Shown here in pieces: positions 22,797 through 34,927 of a DNA stretch of 64,000 nucleotides. The translations under genes and the position numbers were made by a program. The DNA is from Lingula anatina (Eukaryota > Brachiopoda > Lingulata > Lingulida > Lingulidae). The notes beneath the pieces are model-generated. The model was not told where the DNA came from, did not search any database, and worked only from the letters and a program-made list of their open reading frames with translations. Location: positions 459,047-523,046 of the forward strand of contig NW_019773513.1 of the NCBI RefSeq assembly GCF_001039355.2, read 5' to 3'. Within the stretch, counting starts at the first letter, position 1, and every line of letters starts with the position of its first letter.

Positions 22797-23820
22797 TACA
22801 CACACTGGACAAAAGAAGTGTCACCCCCTAACTCAGACCAAAAAAAGTAGGCAGATCTTGGGTACTTATTATAATGCCTGGTCTACTTATAATGTGACTA
22901 ATGAGTATAAAACTGCTATACCATGGAATTGTATTGTTGGTCTTGGACATGTACAGCAAATGTTATTCCTGTCTTCCTCCAATATGGCAAAATACAGGTA
23001 ATTATCTAACGGTTATAGGTGCAAGTTATTAACCTGAGGAGGCGGAATATAAGCAATATCAGTATATCGATACAATTGAATTGTTTAGTCAGAACCGTGC
23101 AGAGGGTCTGGTCTCGGTATAGAAACACTGGATCAAGAGACAAATTGTCTCTGATGGGTCGTCCAAGAAAAACTACTGGCCGTGAAGACCGATGACTGAT
23201 TTTGATGTCCAGGTTGTCAAAGTTCGACACTGCTTGTCAGTTGACAACACAGTGGAACAGTTTCACAATGAATGTGTCTTTGAAAATTGCTAGGCGTCGG
23301 TTACATGCTCATAGAGTGGAGTGTACAGCAGGGTGGCAAGACTGAAACCTCTTATATCGTTACAAAACAGGCAACGTGGAGTGAACTAGGGCCAACAGGA
23401 TCTGGAACTGGACAGTCCATGACAATTGGTCCTATTTATTTTTTTTCTGATGAGTGTCGCTTTGGTCTGACCTCTGATGACAGACGGGTACAATGCTGGC
23501 GAACTGCTGGTAAAGCATTTAAACCACATGTACTTAAATTTCGAACCCGGAGCAGCATATTCATCATTTTTTTTCTGATGAGTGTCGCTTTGGTCTGACC
23601 TCTGATGACAGACGGGTACAATGCTGGCGAACTGCTGGTAAAGCATTTAAACCACATGTACTTAAATTTCGAACCCGGAGCAGCATATTCATCATGGTGT
23701 GGGGATGCATCAGCATCCATGGCGTGGCCGAATTGATAGTGGTTGATGAAAACATGAATCACTAGAAATATATCGATGTTTTGGAGTCAGGCCTGGTACC
23801 ATCTATTACTAACATGTTCG
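22797..23820 (+). mobile_element. Tc1/mariner-like element, degenerate transposase, right end cut by N
   Basis: The left end 'tacacacactggacaa' starts exactly where the second copy continues as a (TA)n run (27117), as expected for insertion at TA. Transposase remnants on the plus strand, in several frames, include a GRPRKTTGR-like block (about 23157), 'RRRLHAHRVECTAGW' (about 23290-23335), the catalytic 'FSDECRF' (about 23442-23462) and 'VWGCISIHG' (about 23698-23722). Stops and frameshifts break it. A 128-bp segment with the FSDE motif is directly duplicated (23447-23574 and 23575-23696). It is inactive as read. Confidence 0.85.
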
Positions 23821-23821
23821 N
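23821..23821. other. Single-N assembly join
   Basis: One N separates the Tc1-like element from sequence that repeats position 19501 onward. It is most simply a scaffolding join between two allelic contigs. Confidence 0.85.
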
Positions 23822-26800
23822 ATTTTTTCCCAAAAATGTATTGATTGTCCAACCAAAATAAACTATCCATAGTAAAAAATCAACCACACATTTTAGTATT
23901 TTTTACAGTATTTTCTGGATTGGAGGACGCTGTTGTCGCGTCTGTGCGTGGAGTCAAAAAGTTATGTATATCGTTTGTGCAGTGATGGTGTTCCACATAC
24001 GGTGCAAAGATAGTAGAGGTCATCTATGATGGTGTTATGGGCTGATGCTAGTATTTTGCATTACAACGGTTGAAGTCTCTGTTGATAGGTTTAATTCTGC
24101 ATCATCTATAAGCATTCACATGTGGCCATGAAATAATATGCTCACTGAAAATTTACAAAGATGAAACACTGATTATCAATCGAAAACGTACATGAACGGT
24201 ACACGCACATGTATTAATTTAAGTATCGTACGACTTACTAGTATGTTTCAGTGTCCTTCCCTTGGTAATATGATATATATACCAACGAAGCACTTATACT
24301 GTACCAGTAAACTGCCTGGCCCTTGGTCCACCTTAATTAGCCATTAATATTGATGAATATTCACGTGAATAACATCAGCTGTTCACTGCACGGTTGCCGG
24401 CGGCCATTACACCGTCCACTCAGCAGAAGCATCAATAATCATAGGTTATCAGTAGCACTGGTTTTAATTGGGGCAAATCTACTGTGTCTTGACCTGCTGG
24501 TTAGGGGCCACTGTGAGTACAGCCCAGGGCTGTGTGCCTTAGCCTAATAGCGTTGACATGACCCAGTTAAGGACCCTTTACACTGGACGGCGTCCTTTCT
24601 GCGATCAAAAATGTGGTCAGAACGCTCAACGGTCACCAAAGCGGTTAAATCGTGTTTCAGTGTAAATGCTTCTGCGTCCATTGTGCGTTCTTTGAATCTA
24701 GATTTTAACTGTAAATGCCCCTTTACACTAGTTGGCATCCTTTCTGTGTCCCTTCCGCAAACAAAAATGTGGTCAGGACGCTCAACCGTCGACAAAGCAA
24801 TTTTAATTGACGGAGACTTAATTTTAAGTGCCTTAGTCGTCTGCATCCCTTGCTCGTCCTTTGAACGACCGAATCTTGATTTTACCTGTAAAAATGCGAG
24901 CTACTGGCATGTGCGTCCACTGATCGACCTGCCTACCTCCACTATGCGTCCCCTGTGCAACTCACGGAGTCCACTGCCATGTTTGAGCGTCCGCTGAGCA
25001 TCCTGGTTGTGTTCTCTGTACTGTACCTTCATCAACGATCAGTGGCTACCATTCTACGATCTTTTTGCCTCCTGCTAGACCGATGAGCGTTGTTTGGACT
25101 TCCTTCGATATATTGACTTTATTATATTTTTTCATCAGTACTAATCTGGTCACCCAATGAAGAACATCTTCAGAAAATAAAACATTTAATTAGGAATTAA
25201 TTTATTTTTTCAAACTACTGTAATGCAAGGTTTGAATGCTATATCCATGCAGTTTTGTTGAACACGGTGGTATACTCTTGTAATTCTTGAATATGGGATA
25301 TCACAAATCTGCAATATATTTACTAGTAGTTCTGATAATTGATCTCAAATGAAACTTGCTTAAATAAAAAAATGATTATTTATAATTCCACTTTAATATA
25401 GATTTACTTCGTCAGAAAAAAAATCTTTAAAATCTGGATAGAGCACTACATAACAGCCAATAATTCCATAACAACGCGTTGAAAGTCCGTCTAGAATTGC
25501 CACTACCTACATTATATTCATAACCTTATACTAAGTGTGTCAAGGTTGATTATGATGTACGACTAGGTCAGGAATGAGTTCTATAGCTTTATGGGTTCTA
25601 AACGGAAAACATATGCCAGCTATAAATCCATTATAATTACCATAGTACAGATACTAAACTAGTCGAACGACAAAAAGCTAAAGAAGGGGTTTAACAAAAC
25701 GGAATCGTGACCAAGGTACGTAATATTACAAAGTTGTTGTAACATTTCTTCTCTGTCAGTGTACATGTTAATCTTTATCCCTTGCAAATTAATAACATAT
25801 TGGATTGCCGATGAAGTGCTCAGCTTCGATGTATATGTATAAAAGATCAATTCTGGACCACTCTCAGTAACTTGCCGAAAATTTAGGACTGAATTTAACG
25901 CAATTATTTGTCACGAGGAATATTTGCCAGAATATTCTATTTAGCAATTTTGTTAGTTAGTTAGTCAGTTTAATCTCTACATATAATGACTTAAACAATA
26001 TTACATGGTTAAAGATAGCTAGGTGTAATCGACCACATTCAATATATAAATATAGATAGATACTACAATAAAGGGACCTACGGACAATCCTAACGTTTTC
26101 AAATAATTTCAATTCCATTAATGATCTTGTATTTTACTTAGAAAGATATCACAATATACTAGTATGCTACAGAATCTGCCTACAAACAACGTTGGATTGT
26201 TAAAGGTAGCACACTATGTATTACTTTACCACCTGTTTACGGGGGTAATTGCTGCACATACCATTCATAAACAAATATTAATCACTTTGGCAGCTTCAAT
26301 GGGGCTGTACATACATTTGTAGCGTTTGAAGATACACGCGTGCATATGCATAGATACAACCGTCAGGTTTAATGTACACTATTCCTTAGAATTACTAATA
26401 GTTTATGTAGAGTTCAACAAAACAACGTAATGCGTGGCGCCAGTTACTAGTATTTCATTTTATGCATAACTTAAAATGAAACCGTTCATACCAGCCACAG
26501 TTAGCTGTACCTTTTTGGACGCCACTTGTCACCTACATTGGATGTTTTGGTTATAGAACCTTCACTGGCATTCTATTTCATGCACTGCCAAATGTCGAAC
26601 GATGTTGATTTTGTTGTTGTTTGTGGGAAAAGTTTGGTAAAATTTGGGCATTCCGTAACACATCCAACAACAAAATGAATAACATAAGTTTTCTTTCTTC
26701 CTTTTTTTGTGATTGTTTTTTTTTTTTTTTTTTAACTGTTTCTACAACAATTGATTTGCAAGAAATAATTGTAAGTGAATGGTTTTCTAGGCACAGTACC

Positions 26801-27114
26801 AGTATTACATGAAATTGAAATCGCTGTCTTAAAGCTATTTTGACAATCTGTACAGTAAGGTATTATTCTTATTATTCTCAGTACGAAGATGGAAACAAAG
26901 GAAGAGCCAGAGCAATTGACGACCAGTGAAAGGAGCAAAGAAGAACCTACATGTAGGAGCGTGTTTGTGTACAGACTTATTCGACAGATCTTCTTTGTTC
27001 TAACTTGGTTTTCGCTGGTAAGACACCATCACATTTTGAGTACAGATAGACTTCATCAGTCATTGAAGATTATTATAGATCTACAGTTATTGAATTTGGC
27101 TGGGGTCGGTAGTT

Positions 27115-27118
<4 letters not shown>
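23822..27118. repeat. Second apparent allele of the transporter 5' region
   Basis: Repeats 19501-22796 and then continues into the remaining transporter exons. It lacks the Tc1-like insertion. Confidence 0.85.
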
Positions 27119-27156
<38 letters not shown>

Positions 27157-29143
27157 GTATATATATATGTTGTTTTGCGGAACTCAGTAAAGGACCGAGG
27201 CGTCCCTATATAGTTGAGTCTTCGGTAGTACAGCAACCCCCTCCCCAAATGCTTAGTAATTTCCAAACATTTTTGATCAGAAACTTACATTTTTATTTAA
27301 TTAAAAAATCAATTTTGCAACATGTATATCTTTTACAGTGCAGAAAAGCCGATCCAATGTTATGTCATTTTTGCAGCATTTTCGAAATGTGCACGGCAAT
27401 TCCAGATTTGACTGGACTCCCAACAGTTAATTGTTATCACCACGGACTTTAACATGGTTTACTTTTTTAAGGGACTGTATTCAGAGCTGTCCGGTCCTAG
27501 CCTGCCCGTCTTGAAGGCCAGGGTGGACAGCAGCTGGGAGGAGATATCACGTGCTCTCATCGGACGCAGCGTCGGGTTTTTCACGGGCTCTCTGGCAGGA
27601 GGTGTGATATGTGACAGGTTTCACAAACACGTGGACCTGGTGTTGATGCTAGTGTTACTCTTAGCGTCTGTGTCGACGGCGGCCATACCGTGGTGCCCTC
27701 TGATGGAATTGTTGGCCTTCGTCTTCTTCCTGCAAGGGTTCGCCGAGGGTATCATAAACGCTGGTAAAGAAGTGCTGTAATAATAATAATAATAATGATC
27801 AAATAATAAGTTCTTTTAAACCGATGTGAACAACAGTAAAACGTGCCATGCGGATTTATCATTTAGATACAATCAATTTTCTGGTTACATATATATATGA
27901 AGCGACGTGATATGAAATAAAGGGCCCTCTCACTTACTGTATCCTATGCCTCACTGTTCACGAGCTTCAACGGAGTCTCAGCTAAATTTGTTTTATACCG
28001 ATTTTCTGCCAAAATGTGAAGGAAAGACACTTATTACTGTTCCCCATATTGGGATTTCTGTAATGTTTATGTAGAAAAAAATTACTGCTGTTACATCTTA
28101 CATTCATTTTGTTTATTCTAGGAGGTAATACGGCGATTTTCAAGCTGTGGGGAGAGAGATCAGCGTCCCCCATGCATTCTCTCCATTTTGGGTACGGTGT
28201 GGGTGCCATATTGGCTCCACAACTGATACGACCTTTCCTAATACCAATCACCCGGAATGTCACAAGTGGGTACCTGGAAACGTATGGAAATCTGAGCAAC
28301 CAATCAGATATTGGAGATCGTGAAATTGAGGGAGATTCCTCGATTCCCTCTGCAGATTCGCCCATTGAAGTCGCACACTTTATTGGTGCGGGCATTGCCC
28401 TTGTAATGGCTTTGACGTTTTTATTCTTTTACCTGAGGCCTCCACCTGCAGGATTTAAGCTGAAAAACCCAGTCAAGAACGCCTACCGGTCACTGTGTTC
28501 TCCTGCTTCGTGTGGTCAAGGAAGCGCGGTATACGGACTGACCATGTTAATCTTGCTCTTTGTCTTCTTCATGGATGTCGCCGGCGGGGAGCGGGTTTGG
28601 GGAAAGTTCGTGTTTTCGTTTGCCACTCAGGGCACGTTGCGCTTCACCATCGACGACGGGACATTTCTGAACTCCCTGTATTGGGCGTTCTTCACGGCGG
28701 GGCGGGGTCTAGGAAGTGTGGTGGCACACTGGGTGCCAGTGAGGTATATGATCGTGGCGGAAATAGCTGTCATAAACGTCACAGGAATAGTACTGTCGTC
28801 TGCTGGATACCGTATTTCTGAAGTCCTGTGGGCTTGCAACTGCGTGCTAGGACTGTTCCACGCCCCTCTCTTTCCCGGGGGTATGGCCTGGGCCAACTTA
28901 TACCTTGAGATGACCAGCGTGGCCACGGCTGTTTTGTTGATCGGGTCGGCAACGGGTGGGTTCGTGTACCAGTGGATCACCGGCGCCCTCTTTGATGTCT
29001 ACGGTCCAGACTCACTTGTGTACGTTGTTCTGGCCTTCGCTGTGTTGTTAGCTGTCAAGTTCCTAGTCATGAATCTCGTTGCAAGAATAAAAGGGACGCG
29101 CTTCGGGAATCAGGACTCGGCATCCGAGGAGGGAACTTCGTAA
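26889..29143 (+). CDS. Major facilitator, MFSD4/NaGLT1-like sugar transporter
   Basis: Exons 26889-27017, 27472-27763 and 28122-29143 (phases 0 and 1) encode 480 residues with about 12 hydrophobic segments. The sequence resembles MFSD4 / sodium-dependent glucose transporter 1. Landmarks are 'GLYSELSGPSLPVL', 'GRSVGFFTGSLAGGVICDRF' (the helix 2-3 loop), 'GGNTAIFKLWGE' and 'HFGYGVGAILAPQLIRPF'. The family's best-known member moves glucose with sodium at the plasma membrane; the substrate here is inferred only. A long hydrophilic loop with Asn-Val-Thr and Asn-Gln-Ser sequons lies near residues 190-225. The last exon holds most of the protein. A likely 5' UTR exon lies upstream because an acceptor ends at 26881. 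AATAAA near 29382 and 29417 are candidate poly(A) signals. Confidence 0.85.
27117..27172. repeat. (TA)n microsatellite
   Basis: TA-rich run in intron 1, at the position where the other copy carries the Tc1-like insertion. Confidence 0.9.
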
Positions 29144-30293
29144 TATACGCCCTGTGCTGGTGGTTATTTCCATGTGTGCGTCCAGTTTGTGTAGGGATAT
29201 GTGTACGCTCTGTTGCCTAACACTTACCCAAAGATAAAACGTTTGCATTTTAATACGATTTTAGTCGATAGACACATAATGTTCAGCGCAGAGTACAATG
29301 ACATGATTATTTTTTTCTGTTCCTCCTTTAAATTGTTTTGATAGCTGGTGTTGTTTACAATAAGGGTCTGGTTATCGGCGAATAAACAATAACGTCGAAA
29401 AGACGAAAAAAAAATGAATAAACGGTTATTAAGATGCTAGAATTAAGACTTTTCTGTTTTTCTCAAAGAGTATAAAGAGAGCAAAGGAGATATTAAACAC
29501 AGTTTAACGTCACATTTAAAAGTTGCTTTATTAGATTATTTTCACCTTTTTTACATTAACTGATATATATTCCTTATTAAAATGTCTCTATTTGGGGATT
29601 GGTACAAACATATTAATGCACAATTTAGTAAACAATACAAATTATCAGACGTCCTATCCATCGATTTACACTTTATCAAGACCTGTATTGCTCTTATATG
29701 CAGTAGGTAAACACTTGTAACATTCATTCTATATTATATGACTGATGGCTGGAAAACCATGATGTTAACAGTAGAAGTGGGTAAAAGATTAATTCCCCGT
29801 GTTTGCATGTGTACGTGTGCTAGTACAGTAGACGCACGTCTTTGAGAGCGCGCGCGCGCGCGTGGGTACTGAGTATGTGTGTGGAGGGGTTGTTTTCATG
29901 TTGAGTTGTGGGCGGGTGAAGGCGGGGAAGTGCATGCACTCACATACGAGAGCTTGCGAACACACACGGCGCGCGCACACAAACACATGTCTTGTATAAC
30001 GCACAACTTCCAATTAAAGTAGTGAATTCAGAAATGCGGAGTTAGGTAAGCCAAAGATATCATGATGTCACATGCCCCCCTTAACTGCATGTACGTAACG
30101 TACAAGTACACTGTAGGTCGCCCCATATCTCCTGCCCTAGACCATCGTTAAAGATAGCGAGGGAGAAGGGTAAATAAACGAACCTCGCATATCTCGAGTC
30201 ACAGTCAGCTGACATTCCCTCCCCCTTAAAGACTTGACCATTGAGCTACGTCTTCAATTTTCGCGTACAGAAAGCTCACGGACAACCTAAATC
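29144..30293. other. Intergenic between transporter and ependymin-related gene
   Basis: Contains a (GC)n run at 29847-29862 and CA/GT-rich sequence to about 29990. No TATA box or gene was recognised. Presumed promoter of the following gene within the last few hundred bases. Confidence 0.4.
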
Positions 30294-31311
30294 ATGCATC
30301 TAATGCTAGTCGTCGTTCTCGCACTTGTTGGTGCCGCTGTCTCGCAGGCTCCAATACCTTGCAGTAAGTGGAATTTTCTTGTTTATAATTTTAAATTAGT
30401 AATATTCGATAACGAACTACTCCTTATATTGGCAAGGTCATTGTGAATGTTATACAATATTGTAACTGTATATAATATGTGAAGTATATATAGAAGTGGC
30501 GTTCTTTTACTTGTTTTTATGTCAAAGTTTTGTTTTGTCATTTTTTCTCTCTTTTTTTTCGTCAGAATCTCCAGCACAGTGGTCGGCTACCCGGGTTAGG
30601 GTAAGTAGACTATACGACGTTATCTATAAGTATAAGGAAACTTCCACCTCTACTATTGCTTCTTTCAACGCTTTCTTCGAACAGAAAATTTTATATAATG
30701 GTAAAATACACATTTTTGCCAGATTTGGCTACAAATTATGATGGATATTGGATACCACCGCCCTAGCTGTGTCAGTAGTCCAGTATATAGGAGATTAGCA
30801 CAAAGAGAGGGTTCAAACGTGATAACAAAAGGGGGCGTTTCCGAGTCACACGTATTGATAATAATTTGCCCGGTCTGTATAAGTTTATAACTCAAGTCTA
30901 GACAAAAATGAAGTAAGACAGCGATCGTCTTGGTAAGACGTGTCTGATATATTTGATAACGATGTAAAGTTGCGCATGCATAACAGAAACAATAGTCCAA
31001 TTTTACTACACATTAAAAGCTTAAAATGATAATCAGAAAAACTTACGTGAATCTCGTTGCAGAATGCTCAGTTCAGTTATTTTCAAGCATGTAAATGGAT
31101 CGTTTTACCCATTTTTATCGCAGTACGATTTCAAGGAGAAAATCGTCCGCAAGGAGCGTTACCATCATGATGCCATTTACCAGAGGACGAAGAAAATTGA
31201 AGAAATCGAACAGGGAGAAAGCAAGGAGTTCTATGAAATCTACCGATTCTATCCACAGGTAGCTTAACCCCTCTGCATTTCATCTCTCTCTCTCTCCTTT
31301 CCTTTTCTTTT

Positions 31312-31383
<72 letters not shown>

Positions 31384-32894
31384 GCAAACACCCAGAGCCA
31401 CAATTAGGCCTACATGTAAACTTACCCAATCAAAGGGCTTTATAAAAACGACGTTGGTTTTACAAGACGACACAATATTAACAGCACAAAGAGCAAAATT
31501 GCTTTGAATAGGGCCTATCATAAACCTCAACGCCTTACATAATTTCAGAGAAAACAATACATCATCAACCTGAAGACCAAATACTGTAACACGACAGCCT
31601 TGACCCGCCCCTTCCCAGTGTACGAGATCTCGCCCAACGACCGGTTCCTGGGAGAATACGTGATCGGAACTACTGCCGTGCCGGGTGAGGGTGTCACCAT
31701 ACAGCAGTGGGGAGGCATGGGCCGAGAACCAGGAAGTACGTGCTAAATACATTTGTGTGTGTGTGTGCGCGTGCGCGCGCGACTGCATGTTTGTGTGACT
31801 GCGTGTGGGACTGTATGTGTGTGTGTGTGCGAGTGTGCGTGTGCGCGACTGTATGTGTGTGTTTGCGACTTCATATGTGTGCGCGCGCGTGTGCGACTGC
31901 ATGTATGTGCGTGTATGACTGCATATGCGTGTTCGTAAAAAGAGTGAGAGGGAGGGATATCGATGGAGCAAAGAATTCACATTTTCATAACATGTCTTAC
32001 ATATTGTTAATAACAGCAGACGAATTTCTGCTTTGACAGTGTATTTTAATACATTTTCCTAGGTCTCCTTGTAGAACAAACATTGTCTGTGACATGGCCT
32101 CTTCTCATTTCAGCCATGTTTAGTGGCGCCTGGACGCTGTCTGACTGTTTGTTAACACGCTGGGGCTACTTCAGTAACACCACTGGACCTATTGAAGAGA
32201 GCAGGTACTATAATCTTAAGGCGCATTTAATAATAACAATAATAGTAATTGCTATAAAAAAGTAATAATCAGGGGCGGATCCAGAGATATTTTCTGACAG
32301 TCTTCCAACTTATCTTTGTTGATCCATCCTCCATTTTTGACCGTCTTCCGACAGAAAAAATTAGATACCCGTCAATGTAAACTTGAAAATCTGACCGTCT
32401 TCCGGAAGACTCAGAAGACGCCCTAAATCCGCCCCTGATAATAATAACAATGGACCGTTTTGCAACCCAAGATTTCGCTCATTTATTAATGCATAAATTC
32501 ACTTAAATCATTTGAAAATATTCAGAAGCATCATTTCGGTATTCAGTTTTATTATTTTCACTTTTCTGTCTGATATGCTATCTTTTGTCAAGTTTTATTT
32601 TTTTAAAACAGTAACTGGGAGATAAAACCCATCTAACTAAGATTTATTGGTCCTTCCTTGACGCTTATCATTTTTTACCTTTATAAATTTAATTTTCATT
32701 TGTACGGCATGTCCGTAATTTATTTGTTTCTCACATTTTTAACCCGTGTCGTTTGCATAGAGCGCTTAGACGAACTTGCCTGCTTGTGAGAAAAAATAAT
32801 AATTATGACTACGTTTTCTGCTTTCAGTTACTACGACATCACCCTGGGAGTAAATCCTGAAGATTTCATCCAGCCTTCCAGCTGCATGGGATAA
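30294..32894 (+). CDS. Ependymin-related secreted glycoprotein
   Basis: Six exons, 30294-30363, 30566-30600, 31124-31258, 31549-31735, 32114-32204 and 32828-32894 (phases 1, 0, 0, 1, 2), encode 194 residues, close to the usual length for the family. Residues 1-18 form a signal peptide. The pattern Cys23...Gln-Trp, a mid-protein Cys in 'KYCNTT', '[15 protein letters not shown]', '[15 protein letters not shown]' and the C-terminal '[16 protein letters not shown]' follows ependymin-related proteins (EPDR). Two N-glycosylation sequons (Asn-Thr-Thr) are present. Family members are extracellular, calcium- or lipid-associated proteins that are numerous in molluscs; the role here is unknown. Exon 2 is only 35 bp, and its frame stays open past the strong GTAAGT donor, so read-through products are possible, but the later donor at 30700 does not match the next exon's phase. 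Confidence 0.85.
31306..31382. repeat. (CT)n(CA)n microsatellite
   Basis: In intron 3 of the ependymin-related gene. A second GT/CG-rich tract lies at 31753-31930 in intron 4; apparent frames there are low-complexity artefacts. Confidence 0.9.
32268..32440. mobile_element. MITE with GGGGCGGATYYA termini
   Basis: 'tcaggggcggatcca' at the left and 'aaatccgcccctga' at the right form terminal inverted repeats around about 170 bp with an internal pair 'gacagtcttcc' / 'gaccgtcttccg'. Flanking TAATAA occurs on both sides. It sits in the last intron of the ependymin-related gene. Solo ends of the same type occur near 59993 and 62668. Confidence 0.75.
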
Positions 32895-33211
32895 ATTATC
32901 ACACACCGATAGATGGCGACAACAGTCCAACTACATTTATAGACTGAATTCAAGCATTACCATTTATTGTGTTTACATTTTCACCACATAAAATACTGAA
33001 CAAATACTTCACCGATATTTTAAGGACAAAGTTGACTGTTTCTAAAAGTACAATTTGGACTGAATAGAAAAAAAAACTTTTGTTAATATCAGTTGCAATC
33101 TATTATTGCAATATGCACACCACGTTTACTTTCAGCCACAAGTATCAAAATTAAAGTTATGTGATATATATTGTTTTTCTCTTTGTCTAAATTGTGTATA
33201 TTGCGATTACT

Positions 33212-33263
33212 AGTAGTTTTAAATGAATAACGCTTAGATTACCTTTATTCATTTAAAACTACT
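33212..33263. repeat. Short hairpin, 19-bp arms
   Basis: 'agtagttttaaatgaataa' (33212-33230) and its exact complement (33245-33263) around a 14-base loop, about 320 bp past the ependymin-related stop. A 3' UTR structure or a tiny foldback element are both possible. Confidence 0.7.
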
Positions 33264-34927
33264 GTACATGGTGGTCTGGGAAAGTACAGTACAAAGGGGG
33301 GGGGGGGTAATTCAATTACTTCTTTAGCAGTTAAATACTTGAATATATTGATAAAATACTGGAGCTCAACAAAATGTGCATTTTATTTTATAATCATATT
33401 ACAATAATTGCAAACCTAAAGTATATACTTAAATAGTTAACAAACTATCTTAAGTTATAATAATATACTCGCGCATTTTCATATTCCGACTCCACCTCCC
33501 GTACCGTAAAGGTCTGCACTTGTCGGTTTATTTGAAATTCTGGCGAAGTTTTAGTTACTACCTGTCACCTCCACCTGTTAGAGTAAACTATTATGTAAAT
33601 CAAACTCTACCCAGGAATCAATTCATTTTAAGCTGAATATCAATTGTGTACTGCTAAATTACGTATACTATGAACACAAATTATACACGTACACATGTAA
33701 AACGACACCGGTATTTTAATGAGATTGTAAAATCAATCACCACAAACTTGGAATTCAAAACGAAAGTGACAGTCATTTTGGCATTTTTAAAGATATACCA
33801 GTATATATATTATATATACTGATTATATGGAAAAGTGTTTTCTTAACAAAGAAGCTAGAAGAAGCTAGACGCAAAGACCAAAATTTTCGCAAAGACACAG
33901 ATAATATTTGGTAGTTATTTGGTTTAAATCTAAGAATATACACATGCTAGTGCAGTCCTCCAATTATATTATATGGTTCAATTACATTAAAATGTAAAAC
34001 CAGCAATCATAAATATAAGATGGAAGTTACATAAAAAGGAATGTTACGCTGATTTGATTTAAACGGTAACATGATTGTAAACTACATGTACATACAAATT
34101 TTTCCATCATGTCAATAAAAACAACAAAAACTTTAAATAATTTTGTTTTGTAAATATTTTTCACTAAAATAAAGCAACTTTATAATTTGAATAACAGTGA
34201 TTTTGCTCAAACAAAACATAAAATAATAATTGTGCTAGTACTACCTCTATTACCCATTGTGGTTCTGTTAAATCTTAAGAATAATTAAAACATAAATTCA
34301 ATCATTATAAACTTAACAAAGAAGTTATAAAAATAATCTTAGTAAATGTAACGCCATTTGGCATTTTTAAAAGGTAACAATTGTGCATGACACTAAAATT
34401 ACCCTGTTTTTAACAAGAAACATAAGTTCACTGTTAAATAAATGTCTTCTGTAAGTTAACTAAGCAGTAGTAGCCTTGGCTTTAAAAATCCATTAAAATG
34501 AAAAAAATCATGTTAAATACTCTTAGGCTACAGTAATTTGGCAGAATGAGCATAAATGCATTGTGGTATTCTTCTTTAAACATTATATACAGAACTGTTA
34601 ATAAACCCAGTCCTTAGATGCCCATCCACCACTTCTCCAAAGGATTTTACTCCAAAGATTTCCCAAAAAAAGGCACAAAGTTTATGGGTGATGGGCAAGA
34701 ACCCAAAATAATTTTTTTCTCTACATGATGGCCAACAGAATCAAGCTTCTTAAATTCAAAAATGCAAAATGCCATGAACTGCTATTCATTTTTTATCAAA
34801 AAATTATCTCCACAGTACTAGTACATAAAAAGGGGTGTGTGGAGGGATAAATGTTGTTACCCAATCATACTGGACTTGTTTGTGATGATAACATAATATG
34901 TTAAAGACAACAAGACAGTCACCCTAT
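33264..34927. other. Intergenic, no gene recognised
   Basis: AT-rich sequence between convergent 3' ends of the ependymin-related and aminotransferase genes. Poly-G tract at 33295-33307. Part of it is presumably 3' UTR. Confidence 0.4.

Noticed and set aside
23287-23762. Duplicate frames on both strands with a repeated peptide
   Set aside because: Explained by the 128-bp duplication in the broken Tc1-like transposase; the minus-strand frames are shadows.
28495-28980. Frames overlapping transporter exon 3 on both strands
   Set aside because: Shadows of the real coding frame, which carries the membrane helices and family motifs.
30566-30700. Longer version of ependymin-related exon 2 ending at a GTAAAA donor
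   Set aside because: Leaves phase 1, which does not join in frame with the next exon at 31124; the donor at 30601 is stronger and in phase.
31264-32036. Long frames over CT/CA/GT repeats
   Set aside because: Microsatellite artefacts inside introns of the ependymin-related gene.
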